Of a stretch of 64,000 nt of DNA, positions 40,930 through 56,100 are shown piece after piece. This DNA comes from Syngnathus acus (taxonomy: Eukaryota > Chordata > Actinopteri > Syngnathiformes > Syngnathidae), in NCBI RefSeq assembly GCF_901709675.1, contig NC_051097.1, positions 8,038,039-8,102,038 of the forward strand, given 5' to 3'. The notes below the pieces were generated by a model that saw only the letters and a program-made list of their open reading frames with translations, was not told the origin of the DNA and did no database searches. Each line of letters starts with the position of its first letter. The first letter of the stretch is position 1. The translations under genes and the position numbers were made by a program.

Positions 40930-43900
40930 GAGCATACATGTCATGAACAATAAGACACGCAAATTTGGCACCCAGGGATTACCTAATGGGGGATTTTATT
41001 ATGCAGTATTTTTTCTTCAATATATATTTTATTTTATAAACATTTATCATCTGCATTTTCTAAAGAATTCTTGAGGTTAAAAAAGAGCAACATATGTCAA
41101 GACAGACATATTTTATTTATGAATCCCTATCCGGTGTGAATCATGGACATGATACTTGAGGCATTTGAAAAAGTGTCAGAATAATACTTAAATAATTGCT
41201 TTTTACCCTTTGCTGCACATGTGGAAACATATGTCGTTGCACATCTGGAAAACGCCAGCAGCCAGACAGAAGAAAAAGCTCTGTAAAATTGCAGCAAATT
41301 TCCCCAAATCTTTATGCAAAATAGTCTCCCGCTTCATAAATTATATCCAAACTCAGTGAGAAGCAGCACTGAGCAGTGTGTGGTCTGGAAGCTATACAGT
41401 ACTACACACAATGCAGCTAGCACCTGGCTGGGAGTCTTATAAAAATAAAAAATAAAGTACGATTTATGAAAGAAAGCAATTATATGAAAACAAGATACAT
41501 CAATTTCTAAAGAAAATCAAATTAAAAATGTCAATCAAAATATTTTTAAAGGCTAAAAATACATATAAAATATGCATTCAGATAAATATGTAATAGAAAT
41601 ATCCATAAATGACATTAAAAATACTACGAATAAAATGAAAAGACATGTACATGTATGGATGACTTTTTTAATATTTTAGAAATATATTCTGGGTAACATA
41701 TTTATGTTTTCATAATCAATAGTAACAAATAGATACATATTATGGTGAAGGCTGCAGATTGCATAAAAGTGCTTATTGACTTGCACATGATGTGCAGCTG
41801 CTCTAACCATGTTCTCTTTTTTTCCCACACAAGAAGATTGTTAAGGTTTCCATGTTGCACATATCAATTTCTCTTCCACGCCAGCCTCTGGCCACTTCAT
41901 CATGTCCACAAGAGAATCAGAGCGACTGAATGGGAATCTACAGCTGTTCGCAGACCGCCACTCCTCCACCTCACCCCACTCACAAAATTAGCATGACTGA
42001 AGTATGATCCTGCTCACATATTGCTACCATGTGCTCAAAGCTGCTGGGAAACAAAAGTGTTGACTTTTTTGTTTACAGTGAATCCCTGCTAAAACACTGT
42101 TCAATATTTACAGTTCATAGAAATTGCTCATTGATTACAGGTCCAGACCACTCCTGATATGTTTTTAATGTATTTCAAAGCTTTAAGCATAATACCAAAA
42201 TAATCCTGTATATGCACGTGAGGCGCAGGTGTTATTTTTATCCAGTTGTGGTGACCATTCTCTCATTCTACACTGTAGCACCTGTGATGTTGACTGTGTG
42301 TCTGCCTTTAGTCAGTGGTTGCTAAGTGGCTTAACCGTTAGCACGTTGAGTGATGGTGCCTGTATTTTGTTTTTTCAATAAACTGATTCAAAGAGCATCA
42401 GCCAGTCATTTTTTTTTTTAAATATGGTGTGTATATCACAGTTTTTCAATGATTGCAGGCGGGTCTGGAACTTATCCGCCCTTACCATATTACAAATTCT
42501 GCCCCGATAAAAGCAGGTGTGTGAGCTGCTGGAGTTCTGCCAGTCAATCAGTGCATTACAAGAGTGTGTATGACTGTGGCTCAAATATCACACATACACA
42601 CCTATACACACTTGCACACACACACTTGCACGCAGCCGGACAAATGAAACATCAACATTGGTCCACGCCTTTTCTTCCTCCTCCCCCACCTTCTCAATAT
42701 GGAAGGAAGAGGCCACATGAAACTGTAATTGCTTGATAATTGATGCCGTTCTGCAAAGGGCATCCTTTTCTAAAGGCAGGAAACATGAAATGGATAAAGT
42801 TTCATGCAGAGACCTCGGAGGTATCCCGGCACTCCACTCCCCCGATTAACCCCCCCCCCCCCCTCACCGACTGTGCATTTACACTTTTGTCAGTCTGTCT
42901 GTTTGTCTGTATTCGAAACCCTTTGTGATGTCAACGTAACATTTCAGTATTAGTAAAATATTAGAAAATTTGTAGGACAAACGATTTTATTATGCTTGTT
43001 TTCATAGTTATGTTAAAAAAAGAAATCGTAACATTATTCAATTATTTATGTAATGTTTTATTTTTGTATGTATGAGAGACACCGCCATTTTTGAGCTTAA
43101 GAAAAAGACATCCACATTTGTAAGTTTAACAATAATATTACATTTAACTTGATTTAAGAATTTGTTTTTGGTGTCAGTAACTTAAAATGAGTCAATTTGT
43201 AGACCTTTACAGACTCTAAAGAAATCTCGAAATATAACGTTTTCGAATTTTACTCCATTTAAAAATCTCAGGCCTCGACACTTGTGCATTAGCAAGATGA
43301 TTGACAGTCCTCAAAGCTAAACAGCGGCGTTTTGTCGAGTAATGGCAGCTATGCACCTACTTGTTTTTGGTCCTTTTCCATTCTACTTTGCACCCTCCTC
43401 CGTCCCTCCCTCCCTCTCTCTCGCATCCTCCTCAAGCCACTTTGCTTTGATCCACTTGTGTATCTGTATTTTAAATGACTCAATTACGTGGGACCCCGCA
43501 GTGAAAATGACGGATGTTTTCCACTATTTGTCCCACCCTGACCCCCACCAGTCCTATTCTCCTCTTCCGCGTAACATCAAATTTTCTTCCGATAAACGTT
43601 TGCCTGAGAGGAAATAATAGCTAAATGGTGTTGTTTGTAAGCTCTTTGAACTGGGAGCTGACAAAAGAAGTTCGTGTGAATGTTCACCCCCACTTGCGTA
43701 GTTGTTGCAGGTAATTCTTCGCAACGGGCCACCGAAAACAAGAATTTAAAAATGAAGGCAAGCATCCAACCTCCATCCATCCAGACGGGCCCAGCACTTA
43801 AACACGCTGGCAAGGCCTGAAAAGTTGCCAGCAGTCCCTAGAAGCCAAAACAGCTTCCATCCATCAGAGGAAACTCTCGCAACAAAACAATCAAATAACC

Positions 43901-44768
43901 AACGACATTAAACATTTATATCATCCAAAGCCAAACGGAAAGAGCATCCTCCGACATCCCCCCCCCCCTCGTGGATTCACGACTACATCACAGCCACGGA
44001 TCGAACGGCTGAAAGGACGTGTGCCGGCAGAAAACCCCCAGCAGTGGACCGGACCCCCTCCCCTCGCCCCCCTAACAGTCAAAGGAGAGAGGCAGAAGCA
44101 AATGAGAGGGATAAATCTATTGATTTGGAGCTCAACATGCTGCATTACACATTGATGCCCCTGGGGTATCTGGGGGGGGCTTTGTTACAGTGAAAGCATT
44201 TTTGAAAAGCACAGATTTTATATGACCTTTTGGAAGATGCTATATGTTCAACTGTCCAAACTCAACAGGTTTAAAATGTGATAACTAGCTCCGCCCCTTA
44301 CTGCCACAATTAGCATTTTTGATTTTGTTGTTATTCGAACGTCGACCTGCACAGGCAATTTGACTTCTGGTTCAGGTCAATGACACTTGTTACATTATTG
44401 CATAAAAGATTAATCTAAAACATGAAACTACATTTAGATCTATTTATATATCTATGAATCACAGCTCTGTAACCTAAGCCAGTGTTGAAAGTTTATTGAT
44501 TCCCATTGTCGATGATGGCGGTGGTCGTTTAGCTACATCTTGTTGTAACGGGAGACGACAAACTCTTCACACTCATTAACCTCCAACACGGAGCAGCAGG
44601 CAAAATATTTCTATTTTTCCATCAATATTTCATCACCGGCTCAGGCCAAACAATGCCAAAGGGGGGGCTTTTCTGACCGTAATGGCCCCATCTGTCTATA
44701 GATCTAAAGGACAGGAGCTGGCAATGGCTGTCCTTTGACACCAGAAAATAGGCTTTGACATCAATGGA

Positions 44769-44803
44769 AAACACACACACACACACACACACAAACACAC
44801 ACA
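44769..44803. repeat. (CA)n microsatellite
   Basis: About 35 bp of CA repeat with one interruption (acaaacac). Confidence 0.9.
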
Positions 44804-45028
44804 GAGGGTCCGTGGATTTTAGAGAGAGCCTGCAAGGCAAAGTGTATCCTGCCATGTTTCCTCACAGATGGTCTCTTGATGTTCTCGCGAAAAAGATCAA
44901 GTTTCCAGAGCGACGGGTCTGCTCTCCTAGGCGCCGTTTTGTACGCACACAATGAACAAATTATGACATTATGTGTAGAGGCTGCACTCATTTATTCATA
45001 AGTGACGCACCTTCTGTCTGTCAGCTTG

Positions 45029-45225
45029 TATTATATTATATTATATTATATTATATTATATTATATTATATTATATAATATAATATTATATTATATAATT
45101 TTATATTATATTATATTATATTATACGTATTATATTATATTTTATTAATTATATAAATTACATTATATTATATATTAATTATATTATATTTTATTGTGTT
45201 TATTATTTATATTATATTATCTAGT
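45029..45225. repeat. (TTATA)n pentanucleotide satellite
   Basis: About 200 bp of TTATA/TATTA repeat, nearly pure in its first 45 bp and then decayed, with an internal inversion (ttatataatataatattatattatata) that can fold back. Confidence 0.9.
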
Positions 45226-47161
45226 GGTTGACAGTGGAACTACACTCAATTAACGGAGCGTTAGATCAACATTAAGTTGTTAACTGGGCAAAAATATAGA
45301 ACTGCAATTTAATTTGAAACATTCTATTTAACATCGCCATAAAAATTTGGACACCAAAGGTTAAGATCTTTTCACATTAAAAGACGTATTATCAGAACAT
45401 TTTATTTTATAAATGATTATCTTATGAAGGAAAACTGCTGTCAATAATTCAAACACATATCAAATCAAATGACTGATCAAATCACATAAAAATGACCCAG
45501 ACGACAATTTATCTTCCTGAATCACTTTGTATGACCTCATCACAAATCCGCTCGCTTGAGCCACAAACCTCCCGGGAGTGGTCCATTACCACTTACCAGT
45601 TAAGCATTAGGGTGAAATGTGCAGTGTTTTTGATGCCTTAACTAACAGTAATTAAAAATAAAACACACACACATATGATAGTGGAGCAAAATGGCTGAAA
45701 GGACCTGAGCCGCACCTGGAGGGCTGAAACGGGGGTCCCAACGGCTCCCAGGTAGGAAGCCAGACGTCATAATGGACCCTAAACCAATGCAGGATTTTGG
45801 ACTTAGGTTACAGCAGAAAAAGAAAAAAACGCCGGGGCGGCCATGTTGGCCTGTAATTGTTGGTAATTAACCCCCTCGGTGGTCATTGTCACCGCCTCAT
45901 TGTGCGTCAGAGTAAAGGTCAGCGAAGGCTTTTTTCCGCAGACAGCTCCACCAAGAGCATGCATTGAATGAGCACAAAAGGCAGGAGAACTATGTTGAGT
46001 TCAAGCTTCTATGCACTCAAAACTAACGTCGAGGACAAGATTTTTCTTTCTGGATTTGACAAGGAGGCCACTTTGAACTCTATAGTGGGCTAACAGTGGT
46101 GCTAAGGAAGAATGAAGTTTACTTCCTGGTTACTTCCTGTTTCCTTCCAAATATGGGCATGCATGGTTTTCTTTCCGTGATATCACACGAACCTCGATTC
46201 CAAGTGCTCTCCTGACTTTTTCAAACGTCCCTTCACCTCCGTTCCATTGAGGTCAGGTGAACAACGAGCTCCTTTGTACTTTGGCTTTGTGCGCCTTGAC
46301 AGGGACTTGAAGGTTAGTCGACCCCGACTCCCGAAGAGACTCGGAACAGCACGGAACTCCATTAGACCCGCCTCCGCCAACTTTTCATGTCGTGCTATTG
46401 TTACATATGTCTATTCCCTCCAGAGTGGGTAATGATGGGTAATTGCTCCCGGGTCAAGGATGATTAATTCCCTTGGTCAGGCGTCAGCGCAGGTAAGACG
46501 GAGAAGATGAAATATGAGAAGCGTCCGACGAATGAATGGTCGAGTATCCCAGCATGCATCTTTAAGAATCTTTAGCAAACTAATCAAGACAGATCAGGAC
46601 TTTCAAAAACACTTTTAGTGGAGTGATAACATTTCTAAGACTTGCTAAAGTCAGATTGAGATTGATAGCTGTCCCCGCCCGCTTCGCCCTCCCGCCCGCC
46701 TTCAGCTTGACTGACTAATCTGAATATGGGGGCCATTTCAGACACTGATTATCTTGCAACCTGTGCGCGCGTGACAGTAAATGCTGGGGCCGGCCGGTAA
46801 TTGACCAGGCAAAGACTGAGACGCCTGCCGTGTAATTGAGCAGGAGCTGGGAGGAGGTGAATGGGTGGGTGGGGGGAGGGAGGAGGAGGTGCCCGCCGCA
46901 GCACTCAAAGGTCCGAGGAGCCGTCATTGCCCATTAGACCCGGCGGGGAGTCACCAGACCCGGCGGGAGGTCCCCTTATGGCCGTGTACTCTGACGCTGA
47001 CACCTTTCAGCGATACATCGGCTAAACTGGAACGCCCCACATTAAGAGAATTTTGCTGAACTTAAGCCTACTTTTAACTGGAGGAGAAAGAAACTGGAAG
47101 TACTGCAAATTTTTGCCATAGGGTGGAGGATAATCACACGTAATAATCACTGATATAGATT

Positions 47162-47167
47162 TTTATT
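47162..47167 (-). terminator. Polyadenylation signal of ass1
   Basis: AATAAA on the minus strand, 100 nt downstream of the ass1 stop codon. It is the first canonical signal and implies a short 3'UTR. Confidence 0.6.
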
Positions 47168-47266
47168 CATTATTATCCGCATTGGAAGGAATGATCACAA
47201 AATAATCTCAAAGATTGCAAGTATTGGTGTTGGTACTTCAAGTTGTCGTGTAGCTCCTTCGTCGGC

Positions 47267-50200
47267 TCACTTCTTGCTGCTGGAGAGACCCTGCAGACGT
47301 TGATGCTCCTTGAGCCTGTGGTGAAAAAGATCTTAGAAATTGCATACAAGGAGTTTTCAGTCAGCCACGTCATGTGATACTTTGAGGTTTGCACTGTAAT
47401 AAACCGAAGACCATACAGTCAAATTTGGCGGCAGGCTGTGTGTATATGCCAATTATAGAAAGCAGCAACACAAAATATATTTTCAATGCTTACCTGACAG
47501 CGTTGATCCTGATGAATCCAGAGGCGTCGCAAGGCTCGTAGTCTCCCTGCACATCCATGCTAGAAAGCCCAGATACGACAGCACACAATTAAATGTTTTG
47601 TAATCACACCAGACGTGAAGCCTCATTAAACGCTGAGATAACTGGATCATTGATAAGGCCTTCGGAGGGAATAATGGGCCTATTGATTCCTCCACCCGGT
47701 GCTACGTTTAAGTATTTGAGAGTCGGTACTGGATGACAACAAAAAAAAAAAAAAAGAGATGCTCAGTTTGATAAAAATAATACCATCATATCAAGTCGAA
47801 CAGGGGTTCTCAAACTGGGGTTCCCGGATCACTCCTGGGACCGCGGCGATATAGTCACAGATTAGAGATGAAATGATAAATCGAAAACTAATTGATTTAA
47901 TCGATTTTTGATAGTTGATTAATCATTTCGAGACTTAAAATTACAAGAATGTCCCCAAACCCAGAAAGTTTGATCTAAAGGGGTTCTCGGGTTCATTCGC
48001 ACACCTCGAAGAAGATTCTAAAGCAATCCCTCGCCGTGTTTCGCCATCCATCCTAAGTGCACGGCGCACAAAAGCGTTCAGTGGCGGCGGCCGGTAATCA
48101 CGGCAGTTTTCTACCTGCCGTGCTTAATACACTGCCTGGCCCGTGTCCTCTTGCGGCCGCCCGTTTTTTTTCGCCCGGCGCTTATTCTTTGCGAGCACTT
48201 AGCCAAAGAGGAAATTGCCAACAAATGATAGGATAAACACGATCAAAAAAGAAAGTCTGACAACTAAATCATCAACTCTCAATACAAGGCTCCCTGCTTG
48301 GCACCTGAGCGCCATTATGAAGGAGTGGCTTTGGAGAATATGGCAGCTAGCATAGTATGTGCGTGTGAGCGTGCGTGTGTGCTGCTGGCAGAAACCCTGC
48401 CGTCTAATTGAGAGGCGAGCGAGCAGACAGGCGAGGAGGGTGACATTTCCCTCTCAGATGGGTGCAGTGACGGGCTGCGTTACCACTGCGCTAATGATGC
48501 CGTTTACGCTTGCCCACGGAGAGACAGCGAGATGCCGGCGGGGGGTCTATGTGTGTGTGTGTTGTCGCTGTGCAATGACAAATGTGTGCGACTGCTCCAA
48601 GGTATATGATTCTTGAGCATGCAGGAGACAATATCTACTTTTTTCGTACATACTAGGGCCCAATCAATATTGAATTCTGGCAAATGCCAATCCTGATATT
48701 TGGAAGCAGAAAATTCTGTGAACTGATTAATCGTGCAATTAATTTTGAAGGTACTTTTTACAAGGTGAAATAAATAAATTACTGGGAAAACATTTGACTG
48801 TTTATGATTTAATACTTATCTTCACAACAGAGAAAAGTTGGCCCATTTTTTGGGGGGCGGGCAATGTTAATGTTGTTGTAATCTGTTTGTGTAAAAAAAA
48901 AAAAAAAATGCCAATTTTAAAAGCGTTAATTTCAACAGATTCCATCGGTCGAGCCTGATTCAAAATAAATTGGAGTGAATTGTTCCTCATGAATTAATTA
49001 GCTGCCCCTTAAACTAAAGCAGGCAATGAATCAGAGCATTTTACTGGATTCCTTTGTCATTTGTTTGGGGACATTTGCACTGAGCCCTTTTGTGGGGAAC
49101 TTCAGGGCCCATCTGTCAGGAGGGCCTGAGGACTTTGCCACGGTGAAACACAACACCTCAGTCGCACAACACGCTAGCGACCTTTGCGCTAACAACCGAG
49201 CTTATTCCAGTTTCAAAAAAACTGCAGGATATTTAAATCAAAAGTAATGCAGGAGAAGATGAAATTTATGTAACGTTCTCTATTTTAAGCACTTTGTCTC
49301 CACCTTGTGGCTTCGATACCAATTATGATCAATTTTTCGCCGATTATATACCGCAACTCAGCCTGACTGATTGCGCAATTTAAAAGCCACCTCACAGATG
49401 GAGCAACTAACAAGAGTTCTCTCCCCTCTTTTGACTCCTTTTCTCTTGTACCGAAAAAAATAAAAACGTTGTGAGAAACTCGACGGCTGTTCACTGGAGG
49501 CATGGCTCCTCTTGACCTGCTTAACAAGCATGACGCTTTTGCTACTTTCCTCTAAAAAGGCCCGCTCGACATCAGCTCTCTCTTCTGTGGATGAAAACAC
49601 TATTAGCCGGTACAAGTGTGTGTGTGACTCAAGTGGGGGGGGGGGGGGGGGGGGACAGAGAAGCATATGGAGTTTTTTTTTTTTTTACTTTGGTCAGTGC
49701 TGAGCCTGCCCACAGGGCATCAGGGGTCAACCTCCTGAACAAACCCACTGTTAGCGCGGCTGCGAGGTCATTGGGGGGGTCGGAATCGGGGTGGCTTCCA
49801 GAAACTGAGCTTGACGCTACTCTGACGTCTTTGTACATACAGAGCCTCCACATGTTCATCTTTGCTTACCTGACCAGCTCCTCGTTGTACAGGGACTTGG
49901 GCGACTCTCGTCCCAGAATGTAAACCTGGCCCTTGAAGACGGACAGCTGCACTTTGCCTTCAATGTTCTCCTGGGACTTGGCTATGCACTGGCGCACAAA
50001 GTCACATTCTGGACTGTACCAGAAGCCTGAGAAACAAAAAACACGTTTAGTGGACTGGTTGGAGTCGACCAGTGGATTAGTGGATGGTGTGTGTTGAAGT
50101 TTGGACCTCCCCCTTAGTGTTTCCCAGACAGATGGAGGAGAGGCTCGTGTCCGCATTTGTTCGTGGAGGACCCGCACGGCTTGGCGGGGGTCCTCCTCTG

Positions 50201-52134
50201 ATCAGCACCTGACCTCCACCTCATCGTCTGTCACGATCCCCCTTTGAATCTCTTTGATTATTGTCATCTAAATGTATTCGTTGGTCATTAGCATTCTTAA
50301 GCGTGTTGTGTGTTTGAAAATCGAATGCAAGTCAGCATTTTGCACTTGTTTTGATTCTTTTAATCCATCCCTCAATTGAATTGTCCGGTCTCTAATGGCG
50401 CTGATCCGATTAAGTGGATGAAGGTGCAGAAGAGACTTGGGACTGAGCAGAAGGGAAGATTAGGACACCTGAGCTACACGCTAAACACACAAGTCAAGCT
50501 CGACGGACAGATCGAGAGACACAGCTGGGTGAATATTATGTCATATTTGATTGACTTACCGTTGTAGACCAGCTCGGAGAACTTGATCCCGAGTCCCTGC
50601 TTGATTCTGCGGACCTCCTTGTCCATGGTGAACGTCTCAATGTCGAGATGGGCCTTTAACAGAATGGTTCCTCCGGGGGTTTCATAGATCCCTGAGAAAT
50701 AAATAAACATAATTCATTTTTAAAAGTTCATTAAAAAAATATATAATTAAAAAAATAGATATATTTTTAATCTATTTATTTCTTCAATGTTTTGTGACAA
50801 TCTTAAATCTTTTTTAAAAAATTATTTCCATCATGCATCACAGATTTGGATCGACCACATATTGTAGAAAGTATCAGATTAGCTTTTTTCGTGCGCCCCA
50901 AAAAAAGAATACATGAATATTAGTCTTGCACCTTGTGACAGACAGCTCCTTGCTAAATATGGGAGTGTGTGTCCATGCAGGCTAAATGACAGGGTAGGAG
51001 GCCCCTGCCAACCAGCAGAGCGTGGACCAGGGCTCTGCCTATACCCTGCAATTTACCCCCTCTGGTCGGGGAGGGGCTGAAAAAAATGAGGTAGCTGACA
51101 GCAGAAATGAAGCTGTCACTCAAATGTCAGCTCAATCAAAAAGTAAAGTGGGAAGGGGGGCACAATGTGGTTACAGGCCGAACACCGCCGCTATGCTATT
51201 TAATCTCCCGGTCTGGTCTGTACGAGTGCAAATCCTCCAGCGCCGTTCCCGACCTGAAAACAGAGAAGCACTTACTGCGGCGCTGGCGGCCAGAAAGCGG
51301 GCTTAGCCCCGTCGCTAATTGTCCAAAGCCTCAAACGGCCGCCACCTGAGCTTGAAGGGCTCGTGGGCCTTTTGCTGATCCGATGGGAGCGCGTCGGGAC
51401 ATTTCCGTTGGCCGGCCTCCATCAGATAAATAAGTTAAAACTGCCTCCAAGTAAACTTGGCTTAAAAACGGCTTAACGGGAGAGAAGCAACAATGGGAAG
51501 CTTTTTGGAAGTTGAGTTAAGGCTTAAGGAGAAAACACCTCCAGTGCTTTTCCAGGTTTTTAATCTGGTGAAGTGACGAGAGGTATGCAAAACTTGAAGG
51601 CTAAACGGTTTGAGCCGTGAAATTCAATACAGCAGATTTGAACACAAATGGTGCAGCAACACATAGAAACAATCAGTACTAGTGGTGTCCGTTTCTGTTA
51701 TTGTTGTACAGTACTTTTCTATTTTTTATTTTTAAATTTCAAGCCAATATCACATCCAGTCATATTTTTAATGGCGGAGATCTGGACTTGCTTTCATTTT
51801 CAGGAGAGCCGGACATGCCAATCTTGTCTAATAGTCTAACAGTGATTTCCGACAATCGCCGCCTGTGCACAGAAAGGTCAGAGGTCCGACAGCGCTGTGA
51901 CAGGCTTGCCGATTGTTTTGTAGCTACATTCTTTGATAAATATGACCTGACAAAAAAATAAATAAAAAAATAGTATGAATGCACTCAGTGGGGGTTACTC
52001 AAGCGATGTGACACATTGGCCTCCACCTCTTCCCGTTACTCTTCCTTTTGTACCGACGACGGAAAAGAAAAGTGGGCTTCCCACTTTCCCCGTTTCTACC
52101 TGCCAACGTTGTGTCACGGCGGTGAAAAGGTGTG

Positions 52135-52176
<42 letters not shown>

Positions 52177-53133
52177 CACGCAAGCTTTGGCCCACTTATT
52201 TGTGATGTTTGTCACAAGCAGAGCTGAAGTGACAACAGAGTGCACAAGTGACGGACAGATGTTTTGAGCCCTGTGGAGCAGGTGTGCTCCAAACGCAGTC
52301 AAATGTTTGGTTTTCTCCCGTGGATATTTCCGCGCACACACACACCGACATGAATGAATGGAAGTCTATAATTCCAAACACTTGCAGGAGACGCATTTTG
52401 CTTTTACCGACTCGAAGCGCTCATGTAAAATAACTGCAAATTGCGTAAAAGCTCCCGATGTGGAAATGAAGGTTTGAAGAGAAGAAAAGGTTTAAAATAT
52501 CGAGATGCGTTTTGGGAACATGAAAGCGTAATTGTGTTCACCTCGGGACTTCATGCCGATGAAACGGTTTTCCACGATGTCGATGCGACCCACTCCGTGC
52601 TTTCCGCTAAGAGAGTCAAACGGCATTGACATTTCATTCAACAAATGAAAATATTGGAATTAAAATAAAAATATATTGAAAAAAAAAAATCTGTAATATC
52701 TGAAGAAATTAAAAGAAAAGGTGGACGCATTTTTATGTCATTTTAAATGACATAGAAACATTAAGCACACTTTAAAATTAAATGTAAAAAAAAAAATCCT
52801 TACCCAATCTCATTCAGAAATAAAAAGATATCCAAAGGGGTGTCTTTTGATATCCCTTGCTTCACACTGACCACCTTGACAGGAACACCTGAAAAAAAAT
52901 GAAAATTTGATAAATTATGAAAAATGACCCGTCAAATATATAATTACAGCACGCATGTTTTTCTTTCAACAAATTGAGCTAAATTTTTCCAGAACCCTTT
53001 TCCAACAATCCTTTTTATTCAATGCAAGAAAATAACAGCGAGACTAAAGTGGAAGTGCAATTTGCATGAATAAGCGTGCCGTCACCAGCATGCATTAGAA
53101 AATCACTCAACCTTTTCATTTGCTCTTTTTTTT

Positions 53134-53172
<39 letters not shown>

Positions 53173-56100
53173 AATAAATTCAGACTTCTTAAACCAAAAT
53201 TCAAAGTCATCTAAATCACATTCTCCACCACGAGCTATGCTTGAAATCTTTCTGCTATACACTCAACCTGAAAAATGAATTGTTAGGCATGACACATAAA
53301 CTCAAATAAATATCTAGTGACAAGTATTCATTACAAGTCATTGATATCAATAATGGTCAAGTAAAACGCGTCACAAAAGGGGGCGACGAGAAAGAATGGC
53401 TAATAAATTCAAAGGCTCGACCAATGTGAAAGCTGTGAAATTGTGGGCTGGCCTTAAACTAATTCAATTAAACACACAGCTTTGTTATTGGCGCTCTCTT
53501 TAGCGCTGACACTGACAGAGTGTGTGTGTGTGTGTGACCAACTTACCAAGCGTCCTATCAGATACACACATTGATAGTTTATTTTGTTGACCGGGAGACA
53601 CCCACGTTGGCATCAATCACTGTCACCCCGCTGCTTCATGATGCTCTTTAATGACAGACGTGGGCTAATTGTTGACGGGGGTAGGACCCCCCCCCCAAAA
53701 AAAAAACAAAGATAAAATTTTGAGGGGGACCCAAAAAAAAAAACCTTCAAAAATTCTTCTTTGATTTGGATACGACAGCTTTGGGAAAAATCCTGACACG
53801 TGAAGGACTTGACAAATTTTTTTGGACAAGGGCTTTGTTGACGGGCCCATTCGCGCATCGCGGGAATCTCGCGGCTCCCATGGAAGCTAAAGTGGAGACG
53901 AGGGTTATTATCAACTCCCCCCACCCCCCCCCTCCCTTATAGCTAATAATTAGATTAAAAGTTCAAATAAATTAAGTGACCGAACGTGGGAGTGGAGGGG
54001 CCGAGCCTTTTCCTGCATTTTGCGCACTCTCTCCATCATTCTGCCGCTCACATCATTCACCCAAACGGCTCGCTCTCATTCTTCCCGTGATCCTTTTCTT
54101 CAGTTTTTTTTCTCGCCGCCTAACAGTGCAAACAATGGGTGCGCAGACACAGTTGTAGGAAAAATTACTGCTTTACATTTTTCCTCTCTGTCTCTCTTTC
54201 CTCTGCTATTTCTTTGGCGTGAAAGGAGGGAGGGATGGAAAAAAAAAAAGAGGGGAAAATACGGGGGGGAATGTTAAAGGTTTTTGTTGTTAAATATTCT
54301 TTTTTAATCAGTGAGAAAACTTTGGTGAGAAAAAGCAAGGATGAAAAAGGCGGAGGGTGGGGGGGGAGTGAAAACATTCTTGTGCTGGATCTTGTGCTCA
54401 GAGGGAGGAGCAGGCTCGGTCAGGGTCTTTGTGTGGACAACTAAAACAGCTTTTGTCACAGGGCGCTCAATAAAAGCCAAAGAGAATATGTGTGAAAACG
54501 GTGCACAGGGTTGAGAAGAAAAAAAAAAAAAAAAACAGGCACGACTTAAACACGGTTCAAGTCAGACATTCCCGACCATCAGGTGTGCTCGATCCAACAT
54601 CTACTGTGAGTGACATTTTGCTGAGACAATTTTCTAATGCAAACTTTATGAATGGCTCATTGGAAAAAGATATATTCCCCCGCAATAAGAGGAGCTAGTG
54701 TCCCCCCCCCCCACTCCTCATGGATGCTCTTCATCCGCAAGGCGATGAAGAGACATCTGTGCTATTTGCCCCCCAGGCTGGATGTTTCTTGCCATTTTCT
54801 CTTTGCGCAAACATGTGACACTTTCCACTATTCCAGCCCAACATATCTAATGAGGATCTCCCCCGGGGCCCCCTCGGGGTGTCGATGTATTAGCAAGACT
54901 TCCGGCTTGTGTGTGTGTGCCCTACGGCCAAGCACGGCAGGTTCGCATATTAAGTCTGGGTGGTCAGCGGTGATAAAGTGGCAAAAGGGGGTCAGTGTTG
55001 GAGCGGCAGCCCCGCGGCGACAGTGGCCCACGTTAAGTAACAAGAGACGCTGACAGCGTGGACATCAACATTCGAGATAAACGACTTTTGAAAAGGGAGC
55101 TCGGGGAAATAAATGACTTGTGTGGTCCTGCCGTCATTTTTTATGTAGTTATGCAAGTGTGTCGATCAAATTTAATCGTATGCCATTTTTTGTACGAGAT
55201 ATCTTATAAAAAGGTCCCAAAAAAATGATTAAAGGACAAAAGGGGTGCTTGAAATAGACACAAACCGTTTTTGAACTGCAGCTCCAGTACATCAGGGGAG
55301 GAGGGAGAGTCTTCTGGGTTCTTAGTCATTTGATAGAGGTCAGTCGGAGCGTGGTTCTGAAAAAGAAGATCAAAAAAAAAAAAATGAGTTACACTTTTGC
55401 TCCCACTGATGAACAACCTTCAGAGACCTCATCACAGAAGAAGACTTTTGTGTGAAATTGACACATGGCTAGCAGGAGAAAAGAGATGATGAGGCGTGAA
55501 AAGTAGTTACTTGAAAATGTCGGGAATGGGCGGAGAAAAAAAAAAAGAATCAATATTTCATTTTTTTTTTTTATTGTGTGGCCCTGCAGCAGAGGCAACT
55601 CCATCAATCCATCTTCATCATAGCACTTGTCCTGAGTGTTGCTTCTCGCTCAAATACAAACATTTATTTTTGGATGAATTAACATCAACTACGTAATTAA
55701 AAAAAAAAAATTCAGTTTGAGGAAGGCAACATTTTGTGCCCCATTGCACAAAGCAAGGTCCATAAGACACGCTTGGTTGCATTTGGTGAGGACGAACAAG
55801 AACATTTTTAAAGAGATCATCTTCTTGTTTTTGCCTAAATCTTTTTCTCCCTCTGTTGACACCGCTTTCATCTTCCGTCGTCAATTTTCTGCCTGACAAA
55901 GCCTTCCTATTATTTCAAAAAGTTGTCCCGGCTGTCAGACGTTTGCGTCCTGGAGTCGCCTCGCGCTCGGTCGGGAGTAGGACGGTGTCCTCGGAGCGGC
56001 GGCAAATTGTAGGGGTGCTATGCAAAATAACTACTGAGTGCATTTAAATGGAAAGCTTTACCAGACACGGAATCATCACACAATAACTAATCGGCGTTCG

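Larger units (their letters stand above)
40930..47161. other. fubp3/ass1 spacer
   Basis: 6.2 kb between the fubp3 promoter and the ass1 3' end. AT-rich sequence fills about 41000-43350. Mixed unique sequence follows, with possible CNE-like stretches at about 45480-45640 and 46420-46960. Repeats are a C14 run (42850-42863), a CA microsatellite (44769-44803) and a TTATA repeat (45029-45225). No recognisable protein exon was found on either strand. Confidence 0.4.

Noticed and set aside
40583-41074. 163-codon plus-strand frame across the fubp3 promoter
   Set aside because: Antisense of fubp3 exon 1 followed by AT-rich spacer; no domain.
45029-45225. Possible replication origin or matrix attachment region
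   Set aside because: AT-rich pentanucleotide repeat explains the composition; no independent evidence.
53665-53924. Minus-strand frames rich in F and G in ass1 intron 8
   Set aside because: Produced by A-rich and C-rich homopolymers; nothing conserved.
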